A stretch of 64,000 bases of DNA, taken from assembly GCF_965201005.1 (NCBI RefSeq), contig NZ_OZ241747.1, positions 1,550,001 to 1,614,000 of the forward strand, read 5' to 3'. Positions 34,959 to 44,453 of this stretch are shown one piece after another; position 1 is the stretch's first letter; each line of letters opens with the position of its first letter. Source of the DNA: Mucilaginibacter_A sp965201005 (GTDB lineage: Bacteria > Bacteroidota > Bacteroidia > Sphingobacteriales > Sphingobacteriaceae). The notes beneath the pieces were generated by a model that did not search any database, was not told the DNA's origin, and saw only the letters and a program-made list of their open reading frames with translations. A program made the position numbers and the translations under genes.

Positions 34959-36278
34959 TTATTTGAGGGTTGAAAGCCTGGAAAAAATTTGTCCCCTGCG
35001 GATCTTATGTCCGTAAGCAGCAAAAAACACCAGGTAAAAATAGCATGGAACCAAAACCCAATAACCGGTTTTTAGCGTAAAACGATCGGCCAAATAGCCG
35101 TAGCACAAAGGTAAAATAGCATTACCGCATAAACCCATAATCAAAAATGAAGAACCTTTTTTGGTATATCTGCCCAAACCGGACAAAGCTAATGGCCATA
35201 TACCTGCCCAAATCAGGGAATTGGGCAAACCCAAAGCTACCAAAAACCAGATTGATAAATCGGTGTGATGGCCAAAAACGCTTACGCTGCCATGCATGAA
35301 AATCAGGCAAAAGCTGAAAGTTAAACCTAAAACCGTACAGGTTCTTAACGCATTGACCTGACTAATGAGTTTTGGAATGGTAACGATACCGATTAAATAG
35401 CCGCAGATGGTAGCAAATAAAATATAAGATGGAAACACTTTAGCTTCCGGCAAAGTTATGCCCATCGATCCTGCGTAATTGATGACAGTATCCACTGCGA
35501 TAACCTGCGAGCCAACGTGTAAAAATATGGCAATGGCACCTAAAATCAAGTGCGGAAATTGCAAGATGCTGTTTTTACCTGCCTTAATCTCTGCTTCGTC
35601 TTGTTCAGCCTCAATTTCTGGAAGTTTGGAAAAGCGGACAAATATCCCCAGGCAAAAAAGGATTAGGCTGAGGATTGCGTAAGGTAAAACCACGCGGCGG
35701 ATCAGTTCATCCAAAGCAATGTTTTTGGCACCGGCAGACATGAGCGGCAGTTGCCTGAACAAATCATTATCGGTAACTTTTAGCACTACGGCCGCAAACA
35801 ACAGCGGTGCCATTACGCCTGCTGCTTTATTGCAAATGCCCATTATGCTGATGCGACGGGCGGCACTTTCGATCGGGCCAAGTAATGTAACATACGGATT
35901 TGCAGCGGTTTGTAAAATCGCCAAACCCGTGCCGAGCGTAAACAACCCAGCCAAAAAAATTAAATAAGTACGGCTTAAAGCTGCCGGTACAAAAAGCATT
36001 GCGCCGGCAGCCATCACAAAAAAACCGATCATCATGCCTTTTTTAAAGCCTGTTTTTTCAAGGAGGTAAGCGGCCGGCAACGACATGACCAGGTAAGCAA
36101 TGTAAAAGGCAAAAGCAACCAGATAGGACTGCAGATTGTTAAGCTCGCAGGCAATTTTAAAATACGGAATCAGGATAGAATTGAGCCAGGTTACAAAACC
36201 AAAAACAAAAAACATCACGCCAATGGTGAGCAAAGAAGTGCTGCTGTTGCGCTTGGGAATGGTTGCGGTTGTGCTCAT
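34959..36278 (-). CDS. NagP/FucP-like MFS sugar:H+ symporter
   Basis: This 439-aa protein has twelve membrane helices. The FucP/GluP-type motifs are FFVFGFVTWLNSILIPYF at the N-terminus, GLAILQTAANPYVTLLG and SAARRISIMGICNKAAG. The family carries fucose, glucose/galactose or GlcNAc (NagP) with protons. Placement directly after nagA, with no intergenic base, and with nagB and a GH20 makes GlcNAc the best guess. A motif B copy (35576-35587) encodes GKNSI in the central loop. Confidence 0.87.
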   Translation of the reverse strand: MSTTATIPKRNSSTSLLTIGVMFFVFGFVTWLNSILIPYFKIACELNNLQSYLVAFAFYIAYLVMSLPAAYLLEKTGFKKGMMIGFFVMAAGAMLFVPAALSRTYLIFLAGLFTLGTGLAILQTAANPYVTLLGPIESAARRISIMGICNKAAGVMAPLLFAAVVLKVTDNDLFRQLPLMSAGAKNIALDELIRRVVLPYAILSLILFCLGIFVRFSKLPEIEAEQDEAEIKAGKNSILQFPHLILGAIAIFLHVGSQVIAVDTVINYAGSMGITLPEAKVFPSYILFATICGYLIGIVTIPKLISQVNALRTCTVLGLTFSFCLIFMHGSVSVFGHHTDLSIWFLVALGLPNSLIWAGIWPLALSGLGRYTKKGSSFLIMGLCGNAILPLCYGYLADRFTLKTGYWVLVPCYFYLVFFAAYGHKIRRGQIFSRLSTLK

Positions 36279-37445
36279 TTAGTTTAAATGTTGACCGGCA
36301 TTAAATAACCCGGAACCGTTTTTATAAGTTGTTATCACATGCAGTTTTTCATTATGTTGACGGAACAAGACCAGGTCTGCCGGAGCACCTTCCTGCAAGC
36401 CATTTTGTACCTGGGTTTTGAGTAAACGCGCCGGATTAACGGATGCCATTTTCCAGGCATCGGCCAGGCTATACTGTTTTTGCCGATATAAATTCGTAAC
36501 CGCTTGCAGCAATGTTTGTGCAGAACCGGCTAAAACACCAGGTTTTCCGGCCAGGTGCAGCTTGCCTTCCGGCGTTAAAACCACACGGCCGCCAACGGGT
36601 GTATCGTAATTACCTGCTGGCAAACCAGCCAGGCTTACGCTATCGCTTACCAAAATGGTTTGATCGCCTTTTACTTTTTCAATTACTTTGATAACCGATT
36701 TGGGTAGATGAAAACCATCACCAATGATACAGGCCGAAAGCCGCTCGTCCGCCAGCTGGTCCCAGATATAATTAGGATGGCGCGGCAAAACCTGGTGACT
36801 GCCATTGCCCAAATGCGTCGACATTTTTGCACCGGCATCAACCACGGCCGCAATTTGTGCGCTGTTGGCAGCGGTATGGCCAATCGCAACTAACACACCT
36901 TTTGCTACACATTTTTTGGTAAATGCTACCGCTTCCGGCCACTCCGGCGAAAGCGTTATTATTTTAATTTTTTCTGCTGATGCCTGATAAAATTCCTGAA
37001 ACAAACCCCAGTCCGGCGCACAAACATATTGCAGGTTGTGTGCGCCAAGCGGTCCTTCTTCCGAAGAAATAAATGGCCCTTCCAGGTGTATGCCGCCAAT
37101 GCAACTATCCACCAATTCGGATTCAGAACAAGCCTGCGCTATCATACTTAAAGCGTTTAAAATATGCTCCCGGCTATTGGTAATCACCGTTGGGAAATAG
37201 GTAGTTACGCCCTGGGCAAGCAGCTGCTTCGTTATGTTGACTACTTCTTTTACCGTTAAATTTTTGTTGTTGAAATCGATGCCGTTATAACCGTTTACCT
37301 GCAGATCAACCAGTCCCGGCGCGATAAAAGGAAGGTTTTCGGCTTCTTCCTGCAAAATCCGGATCTTTTTGACGAAGCCATTTTCCACCTCGACCAAAAC
37401 CGGTTGCAGCGTTTGATAATGTATGCCTTTGACCTGCATTTCCAT
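36279..37445 (-). CDS. nagA: N-acetylglucosamine-6-phosphate deacetylase
   Basis: The protein is 388 aa when started at the ATG at 37445, which overlaps the nagB stop by one base (TGATG); an upstream extension seen in the frame reads through nagB and is spurious. It is an amidohydrolase barrel with APGLVDLQVNGYNG, GIHLEGPF, AIGHTAA, STHLGNGSH and LVSDSVSLAG, all NagA motifs. It removes acetyl from GlcNAc-6-P, giving GlcN-6-P for NagB. No GlcNAc kinase of NagK type is seen nearby, so the 6-phosphate must come from an enzyme elsewhere. Confidence 0.93.
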   Translation of the reverse strand: MEMQVKGIHYQTLQPVLVEVENGFVKKIRILQEEAENLPFIAPGLVDLQVNGYNGIDFNNKNLTVKEVVNITKQLLAQGVTTYFPTVITNSREHILNALSMIAQACSESELVDSCIGGIHLEGPFISSEEGPLGAHNLQYVCAPDWGLFQEFYQASAEKIKIITLSPEWPEAVAFTKKCVAKGVLVAIGHTAANSAQIAAVVDAGAKMSTHLGNGSHQVLPRHPNYIWDQLADERLSACIIGDGFHLPKSVIKVIEKVKGDQTILVSDSVSLAGLPAGNYDTPVGGRVVLTPEGKLHLAGKPGVLAGSAQTLLQAVTNLYRQKQYSLADAWKMASVNPARLLKTQVQNGLQEGAPADLVLFRQHNEKLHVITTYKNGSGLFNAGQHLN

Positions 37446-38209
37446 CAACCTAAAGTATAAGCATCTGTATCGGTAAATAAAGTACAGTTTTGGTGATTGC
37501 GCAAAATACTGGCCGGGCAGGCGGCGGTAATTTCTCCGGTCAATACTTCTTTTACCGCCTGTTTTTTGGTTTTTCCGGGAACTGTGCAATACAAATATTT
37601 TCCGGACATGAGTGCAGGAATGGTTAAGGTCAAAGCACTTTCAGGCACGGCATTAAAATTGGGGAAACAGCCATCGTTGACCTGTTGCTGCCGGCACGCC
37701 TCATCCAAAATAACTTGTTTGACAAGTTTCGGATCAGCAAAATCAGCCACCGGCGGATCGTTGAAAGCGATGTGCCCGTTTTCGCCGATACCCAAACAAA
37801 CGATATCGATTGCGGCTTCCTCAATCAATCCGGAATACGTAAAAACTGCACTTTCTATTCCGTTTGCATCATCAATTAAATTAATGGTGCGCGGTTTCAC
37901 TTCTGCAAAAAGACGATCAACCAAAAACGACGAAAAGCGTTGTGGCGCAGCTTCCGGCAAACCAATATATTCATCCATGTGAAAAACATCAATGCGCTGC
38001 CAGTCAATGTTTTTGTCTTTTGCCAGATAAGCCAAAACTTCATTTTGTGATGGTGCCGCGGCAAAAATAATGCGTACAATTTCCTGCTGATCGAACAACG
38101 TTTTGATGCAATCAGAAACGGCTTTGCCTGCCGCTTCGCCCATTTCTGCACGTGAAGCAAACACTTTTACCTGCAATAAACCAACTTTTGTTTCGATGAC
38201 CAAACTCAT
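37445..38209 (-). CDS. nagB: Glucosamine-6-phosphate deaminase
   Basis: This is 254 aa from the ATG at 38209; a TTG five codons upstream is less likely. It has the NagB/RpiA-like fold: VFHMDEYIGLPEAAPQRFSSFL, the family segment with catalytic Asp, and GIGENGHIAFNDPP, the sugar-phosphate loop with the catalytic His. It converts GlcN-6-P to fructose-6-P and ammonia. It is coupled to nagA by the TGATG overlap. A variant motif copy ATACTTCTTTTA (37543-37554) encodes VKEV near the 3' end. Confidence 0.93.
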   Translation of the reverse strand: MSLVIETKVGLLQVKVFASRAEMGEAAGKAVSDCIKTLFDQQEIVRIIFAAAPSQNEVLAYLAKDKNIDWQRIDVFHMDEYIGLPEAAPQRFSSFLVDRLFAEVKPRTINLIDDANGIESAVFTYSGLIEEAAIDIVCLGIGENGHIAFNDPPVADFADPKLVKQVILDEACRQQQVNDGCFPNFNAVPESALTLTIPALMSGKYLYCTVPGKTKKQAVKEVLTGEITAACPASILRNHQNCTLFTDTDAYTLG

Positions 38210-38235
38210 TTTTGTGCTGTTCAATTTTTATGGCG

Positions 38236-38247
38236 ATGCTGTTTTTA
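38236..38247 (+). repeat. Motif B copy overlapping the SGNH stop codon
   Basis: ATGCTGTTTTTA contributes its last three bases to the SGNH gene's stop codon (38245-38247) and lies in the short gap before nagB. Confidence 0.8.
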
Positions 38248-39390
38248 TCGATGTTTTTTAGGTAAGATTTTGCTTAGCAGTTGTTGATAAGCTTCGGCAT
38301 AACGCATCATGCCCAAATCCGTCGGGTGTATGCCATCAACCGAGGTGTCCATGTCCTGCTGCAGGTTTTCCATCGGCAACAGGTTTAAATTTTTGATGCC
38401 CAGTGTTTGTAAATCCTTAAAAGCGCGGTGGTTGGTTTGATTGACAGCCAGGTAAGCGGCACGTTTTACAGGGTTGATCAGGCCATCAGTATAACCAAAA
38501 TGATCTGTCAAAATAATCGGTGTATTTGGGTGTTTTACACGGATTTGCTTGACGGCGTTAACCAACCGATCATAAATTTCGGATTGTGTAAACATGTTTT
38601 TTCCACCGATCAGATTCGGCAAACAATCAAGTACGTAAACGCTGGCATCAACCTCATTTACCAGGTTCAAGACTTCTTTTTCCAGGCGGCCGGTTCCCGA
38701 AAAACCCAGGTTGATCAACGGCAGGGCAAGTTTGCGCGAAAGGATGGAAGTCCAGCACATGCCCGGCCGTGAGGCACAGGCACCCTGGGCAATAGAAGTG
38801 CCGTAAACCACTACCGGTTTAACTTTTCCCGGGGCAAACGTCTCAATCAGGTTACTGTCCGGTACGCCAATTTCCAGCCATTTTACACTGTTGTAAAGCG
38901 GCAGGTAAAGCCGGTATCCGATACTGTTTTTAGCGTCCTTTTTTTGGGGTTCAAGGTCGGTAAACTTGTATTCGATGGTATCTTTAAAAGCATATTTACC
39001 GGCGCACCACAAATAGTTTCCGCTATTGTCAACGCCGTACAAATCAACTCCGCTTACGCCAGTTGCAGGCATGTGCGGCAGAGCCAAAGCACCATCAACC
39101 TGATAACGGACAGTGATGGAGGAGGCATTGGTTTTGAACCGGACAACCAAGCCTGCCGATTGCTTTGACAACTTCCAGACTTCCGGGCTTATTGTTTTTT
39201 CTGCACGGGCCGGCAAGCGGTCATAAGGTGCTGCAACTTCCTTTGGCCATGCTTGCCCTTCGATTGTATAAACGTTGCTTTTGGCAGGATTCCACCATTT
39301 AAAGTTCGTTTGCTTTTGGGCGAAGGCCGAATGGTTCATCAAAACCAATAGTAACAATATTACAGGCTTGATGTGGTTGTTCAAATTCAT
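38245..39390 (-). CDS. SGNH/GDSL-type carbohydrate esterase, secreted
   Basis: This 381-aa protein has a signal peptide (about 1-24). The N-terminal beta domain (30-190) contains GVDLYG, the signature of the GxDLY domain. The SGNH domain (about 190-375) has YGTSIAQG (Ser nucleophile block), LGFSGTGRLEKEV (block with the Gly oxyanion residue), ILTDHFG and DGIHPTD (Asp-His pair). Such proteins deacetylate or de-esterify polysaccharides in the periplasm. It is first after SusD, so it would remove ester decorations before GH20 acts. A variant motif copy ATACTGTTTTTA (38921-38932) lies in the gene. Confidence 0.87.
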   Translation of the reverse strand: MNLNNHIKPVILLLLVLMNHSAFAQKQTNFKWWNPAKSNVYTIEGQAWPKEVAAPYDRLPARAEKTISPEVWKLSKQSAGLVVRFKTNASSITVRYQVDGALALPHMPATGVSGVDLYGVDNSGNYLWCAGKYAFKDTIEYKFTDLEPQKKDAKNSIGYRLYLPLYNSVKWLEIGVPDSNLIETFAPGKVKPVVVYGTSIAQGACASRPGMCWTSILSRKLALPLINLGFSGTGRLEKEVLNLVNEVDASVYVLDCLPNLIGGKNMFTQSEIYDRLVNAVKQIRVKHPNTPIILTDHFGYTDGLINPVKRAAYLAVNQTNHRAFKDLQTLGIKNLNLLPMENLQQDMDTSVDGIHPTDLGMMRYAEAYQQLLSKILPKKHR

Positions 39391-39403
39391 TTTGAGTTGA
39401 TGT

Positions 39404-39447
39404 ATGCTTCTTTTACCAGGATAAATTTAGGCTAATAAAAGAAGCAT
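39404..39447. repeat. Short inverted pair of motif A after susD
   Basis: Arms at 39404-39415 and 39436-39447 with a 20-nt loop lie between susD and the SGNH gene, one of the short class. A hairpin here could lower expression of downstream enzymes relative to SusC/SusD. Confidence 0.9.
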
Positions 39448-39477
39448 CAATTATAAATAATCACAACTGCATAAAAT

Positions 39478-40968
39478 TTAATAACCCGGATTTTGCGTGA
39501 CCATCGGTTCCAAACTCAAAGTAAGGACGTTGATTGGGTGCAGCAACAAATAATCCTGGCCTTTTTTAGCTTGTAAAGAAGGCACCAAATCAAACGCTTT
39601 GCCGAAACGTACCAAGTCAAACCAGCGTTTACCTTCATAAGCCAGCTCAAACAAACGCTCTTTTAAAATGGCATTGTCATTGGTTTCTTTTGTCCCGTTC
39701 ACAAAAATGTGTGTGTTGTATGCCGCGCCATAAGCACGCTGGCGTACTAAGTTAATTTCTGCCGACGGGTTTTGGCCTAACGCGTTTTCGGCTTCCGCTT
39801 TCATCAGCAACACATCAGCATACCGGTAAAGGATAATATCGCCCGCAAAATAACGCGTGCCACTTACCACGGTGCCAACGTTTTTGTTGATCACGGCAGC
39901 ATAAAATGTTTTGGCACCGGTTGTTGCGTTAATGTTGTTTATTTCGATAAAAGTGGCTGCACGGCGTTGGTCGTCCGTGGTGAACTGGTTACGGACTAAT
40001 GCCGAAGGCGACCAGATATTGTTGCCGCCCAATTGCCCGACAGCCGCTTTTGCAGCCGGATCTACATTGGCGGCAAAAGCAGTGGTTACCGGCAAATAAC
40101 CGTTAAAAAAGTAGTTGTCAACCGATTCTGTATAATTATAGTTTACGGCCATCAGCACTTCCTTGTTGCCCTTATTTGCATAATCAAAAATGCTTGGAAA
40201 AGAGGGCAACAAAGATACATCAGCAGTTTGGGCGGCGTTGCAGGCATCAAGTGCTGTTTGCGCGTCGGCCGTTCCGCCGTTCATGCGTTTGGAAGTCCAC
40301 AGATAAATATTTGCTTTTAAGGCGTTGGCTGCAGGTTTAGACCACAGGTTTCTGCCCGTTTGAAAAGTATTTGCCGAAAAAAGGGTCACGGCTTTGTTGA
40401 TGTCCGCTTTGATCAAGGCAACAACATCCGTTTGCGGGGATTTTGCAATTTGCACGGTGTTGTAATCGTAAGATTCTAAACCCAATGTTCTGATGGGCAA
40501 ATCGCCCCAGGTCCTGGTCATTAAAAAATAAACGTATGCCCGCATAGTGTATGCCTGTGCCAGGTAATCATTGCGGCTGGCTTCGGTTGTAAACGTGGCC
40601 GACGGTGCATACTTGATGATGAGGTTTGCTTCGTTTATCACCCTAAAATAGTTGACCCAGGTAATTTGCGGCGTGGCAATATCAGGCGTGAGCGTATTGT
40701 TGTAGTAGCGGTCGTAGCCACCTGTTCCGGCCAGCCCCTGAGCCACGGTTTCCCCTCTTAACTCGCCTAAAGCAAAGCTGTTGAAGCTTGTTTCGTTGCG
40801 CAGCAAAATATACATGCCGGTATTTGCAGCCTTTACATCGTTTTCTGTTTTAAGGAAAGATGCGCTGGAAATACTGCTGATCGGTGCCGTGTCCAACGTT
40901 TTGTTGCAAGAAGTTAAAGTGATGATTGCGGCCAGTACCGGATATAGTTTTTTATACAGTTTGTTCAT
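39478..40968 (-). CDS. SusD/RagB-like glycan-binding lipoprotein
   Basis: This 496-aa protein has a lipoprotein signal (LTSC, Cys21). The N-terminal NKTLDTAPISSISSASFLKTENDV is typical of RagB/SusD. The C-terminal features include ILYRYADVLLMKAEAENALG and the NDAILKERLFELAYEGKRWFDLVRFGKA helix, diagnostic of the family. It pairs with the SusC that ends 11 bp upstream. It is shorter than the region 1 SusD (605 aa) and from a different SusD subgroup. Confidence 0.93.
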   Translation of the reverse strand: MNKLYKKLYPVLAAIITLTSCNKTLDTAPISSISSASFLKTENDVKAANTGMYILLRNETSFNSFALGELRGETVAQGLAGTGGYDRYYNNTLTPDIATPQITWVNYFRVINEANLIIKYAPSATFTTEASRNDYLAQAYTMRAYVYFLMTRTWGDLPIRTLGLESYDYNTVQIAKSPQTDVVALIKADINKAVTLFSANTFQTGRNLWSKPAANALKANIYLWTSKRMNGGTADAQTALDACNAAQTADVSLLPSFPSIFDYANKGNKEVLMAVNYNYTESVDNYFFNGYLPVTTAFAANVDPAAKAAVGQLGGNNIWSPSALVRNQFTTDDQRRAATFIEINNINATTGAKTFYAAVINKNVGTVVSGTRYFAGDIILYRYADVLLMKAEAENALGQNPSAEINLVRQRAYGAAYNTHIFVNGTKETNDNAILKERLFELAYEGKRWFDLVRFGKAFDLVPSLQAKKGQDYLLLHPINVLTLSLEPMVTQNPGY

Positions 40969-40979
40969 GATTGTAAGGA

Positions 40980-43900
40980 TTAAAAGGTAACGTTTGCACC
41001 AAAAATAATACTGCGGGCAACCGGATAGCGGCCATAATCACCGCGTAAACTGGAACTGGTGGTAAAACCGCCATCTTCCGGGTTTAAGCCTTTATAGTTG
41101 GTAAAATAATGCAGGTTGTTGCCGGAAACATTAAACCTCAAGCCGCTGATTTTTATTTTTTTCAATAGCGAAGCCGGTATGGAATAGCTTAAAGTAAGTT
41201 CCCGAATGGCCAGATAATCACCTTTTTCTACATATTGGCTGCTGATGCCGGTCACTGCATTTCCTCTTAAAATATTCTGGGCAGAAGAAGCATCAGAAGG
41301 GTTGTATTTCGGGATGTTGGTATTGTCTCCGGTCTGTTTCCAGCTTTGGTTCAGATAATCCTGGGTTGGGGCGATGTCGCCTCCATAATTTCCGTCTAAA
41401 AATGCCCTGGAATAATTAAAAATACTGTATCCGGTACTAAAGTCTAACCTGCAATAAAGACTTAAATTTTTGTAGCTTATGGTATTGGCAAAACCGCCGG
41501 TCCATTTCGGGAACGGGTTGCCGAGGTAAACTTTGTCGCGCGTATCAATAATGCCGTTGCCATCGGTATCCTGCCAGATCACATCTCCGGCATGTTTGGT
41601 TTTTACGGCCCCGATTACGTTGTCGGTAGGGGCTTTTGCTGCATCAGCATCGGTTTGGTAAATGCCCAAAGCTTTATAACCGTAAATATCCCCTACACGG
41701 CCACCTTCAATTAAACCATTGTTTGCGGCTACATAAATGTAAGATTTTGATTGCGGATCGTAAACCTGCAGGCCACCTTGTCTGTTTCCGGGAACACCTG
41801 TTGGCGGCAAGCGCAAAATTTTGTAAGCATTTTTTGAGGCATTAAAAGAAGCATTCCAGGTAACTTTTGATGTGGAAGGCAAAATATTGGCGTTTACCTC
41901 AAACTCAAACCCTTTGTTTTCAAGGCTGCCCAAATTAGTTAAAATGGCAGAATATCCTGTAGATTGCGGCGGCGTAAGGGTAGTGATCAGGTCATCCGTT
42001 ACTTTGCGGTAATAATCGAACAAAAAGGAAACCCTGTTCTTGATCAACCCAATATCTGCGCCTACATCCACAGTCCTGGTACGTTCCCATTTCAGTTCTG
42101 CATTAGGTATGGTTGTGGGCACAATGCCAACTGTACCGTTATATCTTTGCTGGCCGGTTGTGGTAGGCACGGCGTATTCCCCCTGTGCCTGGTAGTCAGA
42201 CAGCAATCCGTTGGCACCGATATTGCCATTTACACCATAGCTTGCGCGGAGTTTGACACTTAATAAATCCGCCGGCAACGCATCCCAGAATTTTTCTTTG
42301 TTAATCACCCAACCGGCTGATATTCCCGGAAAAAATCCCCAGCGATAATTAGTCCCCAGGTTAGAAGACCCGTCATAACGGCCGTTAAAAGTCAGCAGGT
42401 ATTTCTGGCCATAATCATAATTTATCCTACCGATGTAACCCGGCAAGTTTAATCTGGTTATCGTATTTGTTACGTTGGTAAATGTTGAAGAAGCGTTTAA
42501 TGTAGGGATTAAATCTGTTGAGGCACCCTGGCCGGTCACAGCAAAATTGTTTATTGTCCTGGTGTAATAAGATAAACCGGTTTTGGCTTCAAAATGATGA
42601 TTGCCAATCGCTTTTATATAATTCAGAAGTGCATCAACCTGATACTGGTCTGTTCTGATGGTAGAATTACTGGCAACGCGTGTGGTAATCAATGCGGCCG
42701 GGCCCGGGCCGTTTTGGTACGATGGCTGGAAAGTACGGCCGGAGTTGTTGACCCTGTAAAGTGAAATCAGCGGGTCAAAAGATAAACCATCTATAATAGT
42801 CCATTTTCCGCCAAAACTATAATTTGAAGTTTCATTGCCAAACTTGTTAACCTGATTTGGCAATTGATAAGCCGGGTTGCCAACGCCTTGTTGCTGCCCT
42901 GGTGCTAACGTGCCGTCTTCAAAAGTGTATTTTGCAGTGGCCGGTAATCCGGCATAACGTAAAAACACCAACTGATCTGCCAGATAGGCCGTATTACTGG
43001 TAGAGTTGGTATAATAAACCCGGCCAAAAACATTGATATTATCTTTAATCTGGTAAGATCCGTTCAAATTAAACGATAAGCGGTCGTATTTTGTAGTGAT
43101 AACCGTACCGTTACTGTTCATGTAACCGATACCGGCGTTAAAAGTTGCTTTATCGCTTCCGCCGGAAAAATTAACATGGTGGTTGTTAGAAACAGCTGTT
43201 TGATACAACACATCGTTCCAGTTGGTTTGGCTGTAAAGCAGTGTTCTGGACGCATCCAACGGATCCTGCATACTTTGCCAGCCTTGGTTTAATTTATAGC
43301 GGTTGGCATCTGTTAAAAGCTGGGTTGAAAACGCGGTATTATTTGTTAAATCATTACCAATGCCCAAACTGGTGGCCCCGTTTGCACGTGCGTTAAATGT
43401 TGCCTGGGTGATGTAACCATTGGTCAATGCCTGCTGCAAACCCAAGCGGCCATAATATAAATAGCTACTTGCATTGGCCATATTATAGGTTTTATTTACA
43501 TCACCAACAGTTAAATCATAGTTATAAGCAATACTTGTTCTGCCGGATTTGCCGGTTTTGGTAGTTACAATTACCACACCGTTGGATGCCCGCGAACCGT
43601 AAATCGACGTTGCTGCTGCATCTTTTAACACCTGTAAACTCTCAATATCTTCAGAACTGATGTCGTTGATGTCGTACCGCTGGATACCATCTACCACATA
43701 CAAAGGGCCGCCGGAATTAGGGTTGTTGATGGATGTTCCGCCACGGATAATAACGCGTGCCGCTGCGCCCGGCTGGCCGGTTGTGGTTTGTACCCGCACA
43801 CCGGACAATGTACCTTGCATGGCGGTTGTTACGTTGGCGTAAGGAATATTTTCCAACACTTTGTTATCTAATTTAGCAATAGAGGTTGTTACCGTTGCCC

Positions 43901-44270
43901 TGGATTGCGAACCATAACCTACCACAACCACTTCAGAAAGCTTGGTTGCATCATCATCCAGGGTCAAATTAATAACAGTACGGCCGTTTATGGCTTGCTC
44001 AATCGGTTTAAAACCAATATAGCTGTAAACTAAAATTGCATTGCTGCCGGCAGAAATACTGTATTTCCCGTCCGTATCAGTTACAACGCCGGTGGTTCCG
44101 CCTTTAACTTTTACGGTTACACCAATAAGCGGCTGGTCCTGCTTGTCCCGCACTGTACCGGAAACCCTAATCAGTTCCTGTGCAGATAAAATACCCGATA
44201 AAAACAGCATCACCATAAGCAGCGGCAGTTTTTTCCTAAAAATTTGAAAGCGTAAAATTTCAGAGATCAT
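40980..44270 (-). CDS. SusC/RagA TonB-dependent glycan transporter
   Basis: This is 1096 aa from the ATG at 44270; a TTG two codons earlier is possible. A signal peptide (about 1-30) has its LFLSG stretch encoded by a motif B copy (44199-44210). Then come a carboxypeptidase-regulatory domain (VSGTVRDKQDQPLIGVTVKVK), a plug with VVVGYGSQSRATVTTSI, VRIQT-type loops, IRGGTSI and GSRASNGVVIVTTKTG, and a barrel to VTF at the C-terminus. It heads the 11.5-kb operon with SusD, SGNH, NagB, NagA, permease, GH20 and CBM9-like genes. It follows promoter module copy 2. A motif A copy (41843-41854) encodes NASF in the barrel. Confidence 0.93.
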   Translation of the reverse strand: MISEILRFQIFRKKLPLLMVMLFLSGILSAQELIRVSGTVRDKQDQPLIGVTVKVKGGTTGVVTDTDGKYSISAGSNAILVYSYIGFKPIEQAINGRTVINLTLDDDATKLSEVVVVGYGSQSRATVTTSIAKLDNKVLENIPYANVTTAMQGTLSGVRVQTTTGQPGAAARVIIRGGTSINNPNSGGPLYVVDGIQRYDINDISSEDIESLQVLKDAAATSIYGSRASNGVVIVTTKTGKSGRTSIAYNYDLTVGDVNKTYNMANASSYLYYGRLGLQQALTNGYITQATFNARANGATSLGIGNDLTNNTAFSTQLLTDANRYKLNQGWQSMQDPLDASRTLLYSQTNWNDVLYQTAVSNNHHVNFSGGSDKATFNAGIGYMNSNGTVITTKYDRLSFNLNGSYQIKDNINVFGRVYYTNSTSNTAYLADQLVFLRYAGLPATAKYTFEDGTLAPGQQQGVGNPAYQLPNQVNKFGNETSNYSFGGKWTIIDGLSFDPLISLYRVNNSGRTFQPSYQNGPGPAALITTRVASNSTIRTDQYQVDALLNYIKAIGNHHFEAKTGLSYYTRTINNFAVTGQGASTDLIPTLNASSTFTNVTNTITRLNLPGYIGRINYDYGQKYLLTFNGRYDGSSNLGTNYRWGFFPGISAGWVINKEKFWDALPADLLSVKLRASYGVNGNIGANGLLSDYQAQGEYAVPTTTGQQRYNGTVGIVPTTIPNAELKWERTRTVDVGADIGLIKNRVSFLFDYYRKVTDDLITTLTPPQSTGYSAILTNLGSLENKGFEFEVNANILPSTSKVTWNASFNASKNAYKILRLPPTGVPGNRQGGLQVYDPQSKSYIYVAANNGLIEGGRVGDIYGYKALGIYQTDADAAKAPTDNVIGAVKTKHAGDVIWQDTDGNGIIDTRDKVYLGNPFPKWTGGFANTISYKNLSLYCRLDFSTGYSIFNYSRAFLDGNYGGDIAPTQDYLNQSWKQTGDNTNIPKYNPSDASSAQNILRGNAVTGISSQYVEKGDYLAIRELTLSYSIPASLLKKIKISGLRFNVSGNNLHYFTNYKGLNPEDGGFTTSSSLRGDYGRYPVARSIIFGANVTF

Positions 44271-44335
44271 ATGCAAACGATTAAAAGTGTGATTGATAAT
44301 GCGGTACGGCCAAAAGCATCGCGTGCCCGGTGTAC

Positions 44336-44392
44336 CAAATGTAGTTGGGCAAAATTCAATATGTTGCTATTTTTGTTTGTATTTGTGATACT
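44336..44392 (-). promoter_or_regulatory. Shared promoter module, copy 2 (SusC/SusD/Nag operon)
   Basis: Minus strand: a 26-bp element from AGTATCACAAA to CAAAAATAG (44392-44367), a 23-bp spacer, then TACATTTG (44343-44336), with a leader of about 60 nt to the susC start. This copy contains the inverted repeat GTAT-N5-ATAC. The AraC gene starts divergently 62 bp away. Confidence 0.82.
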
Positions 44393-44453
44393 ATTTTTCA
44401 AATTTGAATGTGCTGCTTATTCTATAATATTTTTTTAATTGTAAATTGAGGGC

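Noticed and set aside
37446..37589. N-terminal extension of NagA and similar extensions of GH28, the outer-membrane-type protein and RluD
   Set aside because: The extensions overlap neighbouring genes, lack protein-like composition or hide a good signal peptide; the later ATG was used.
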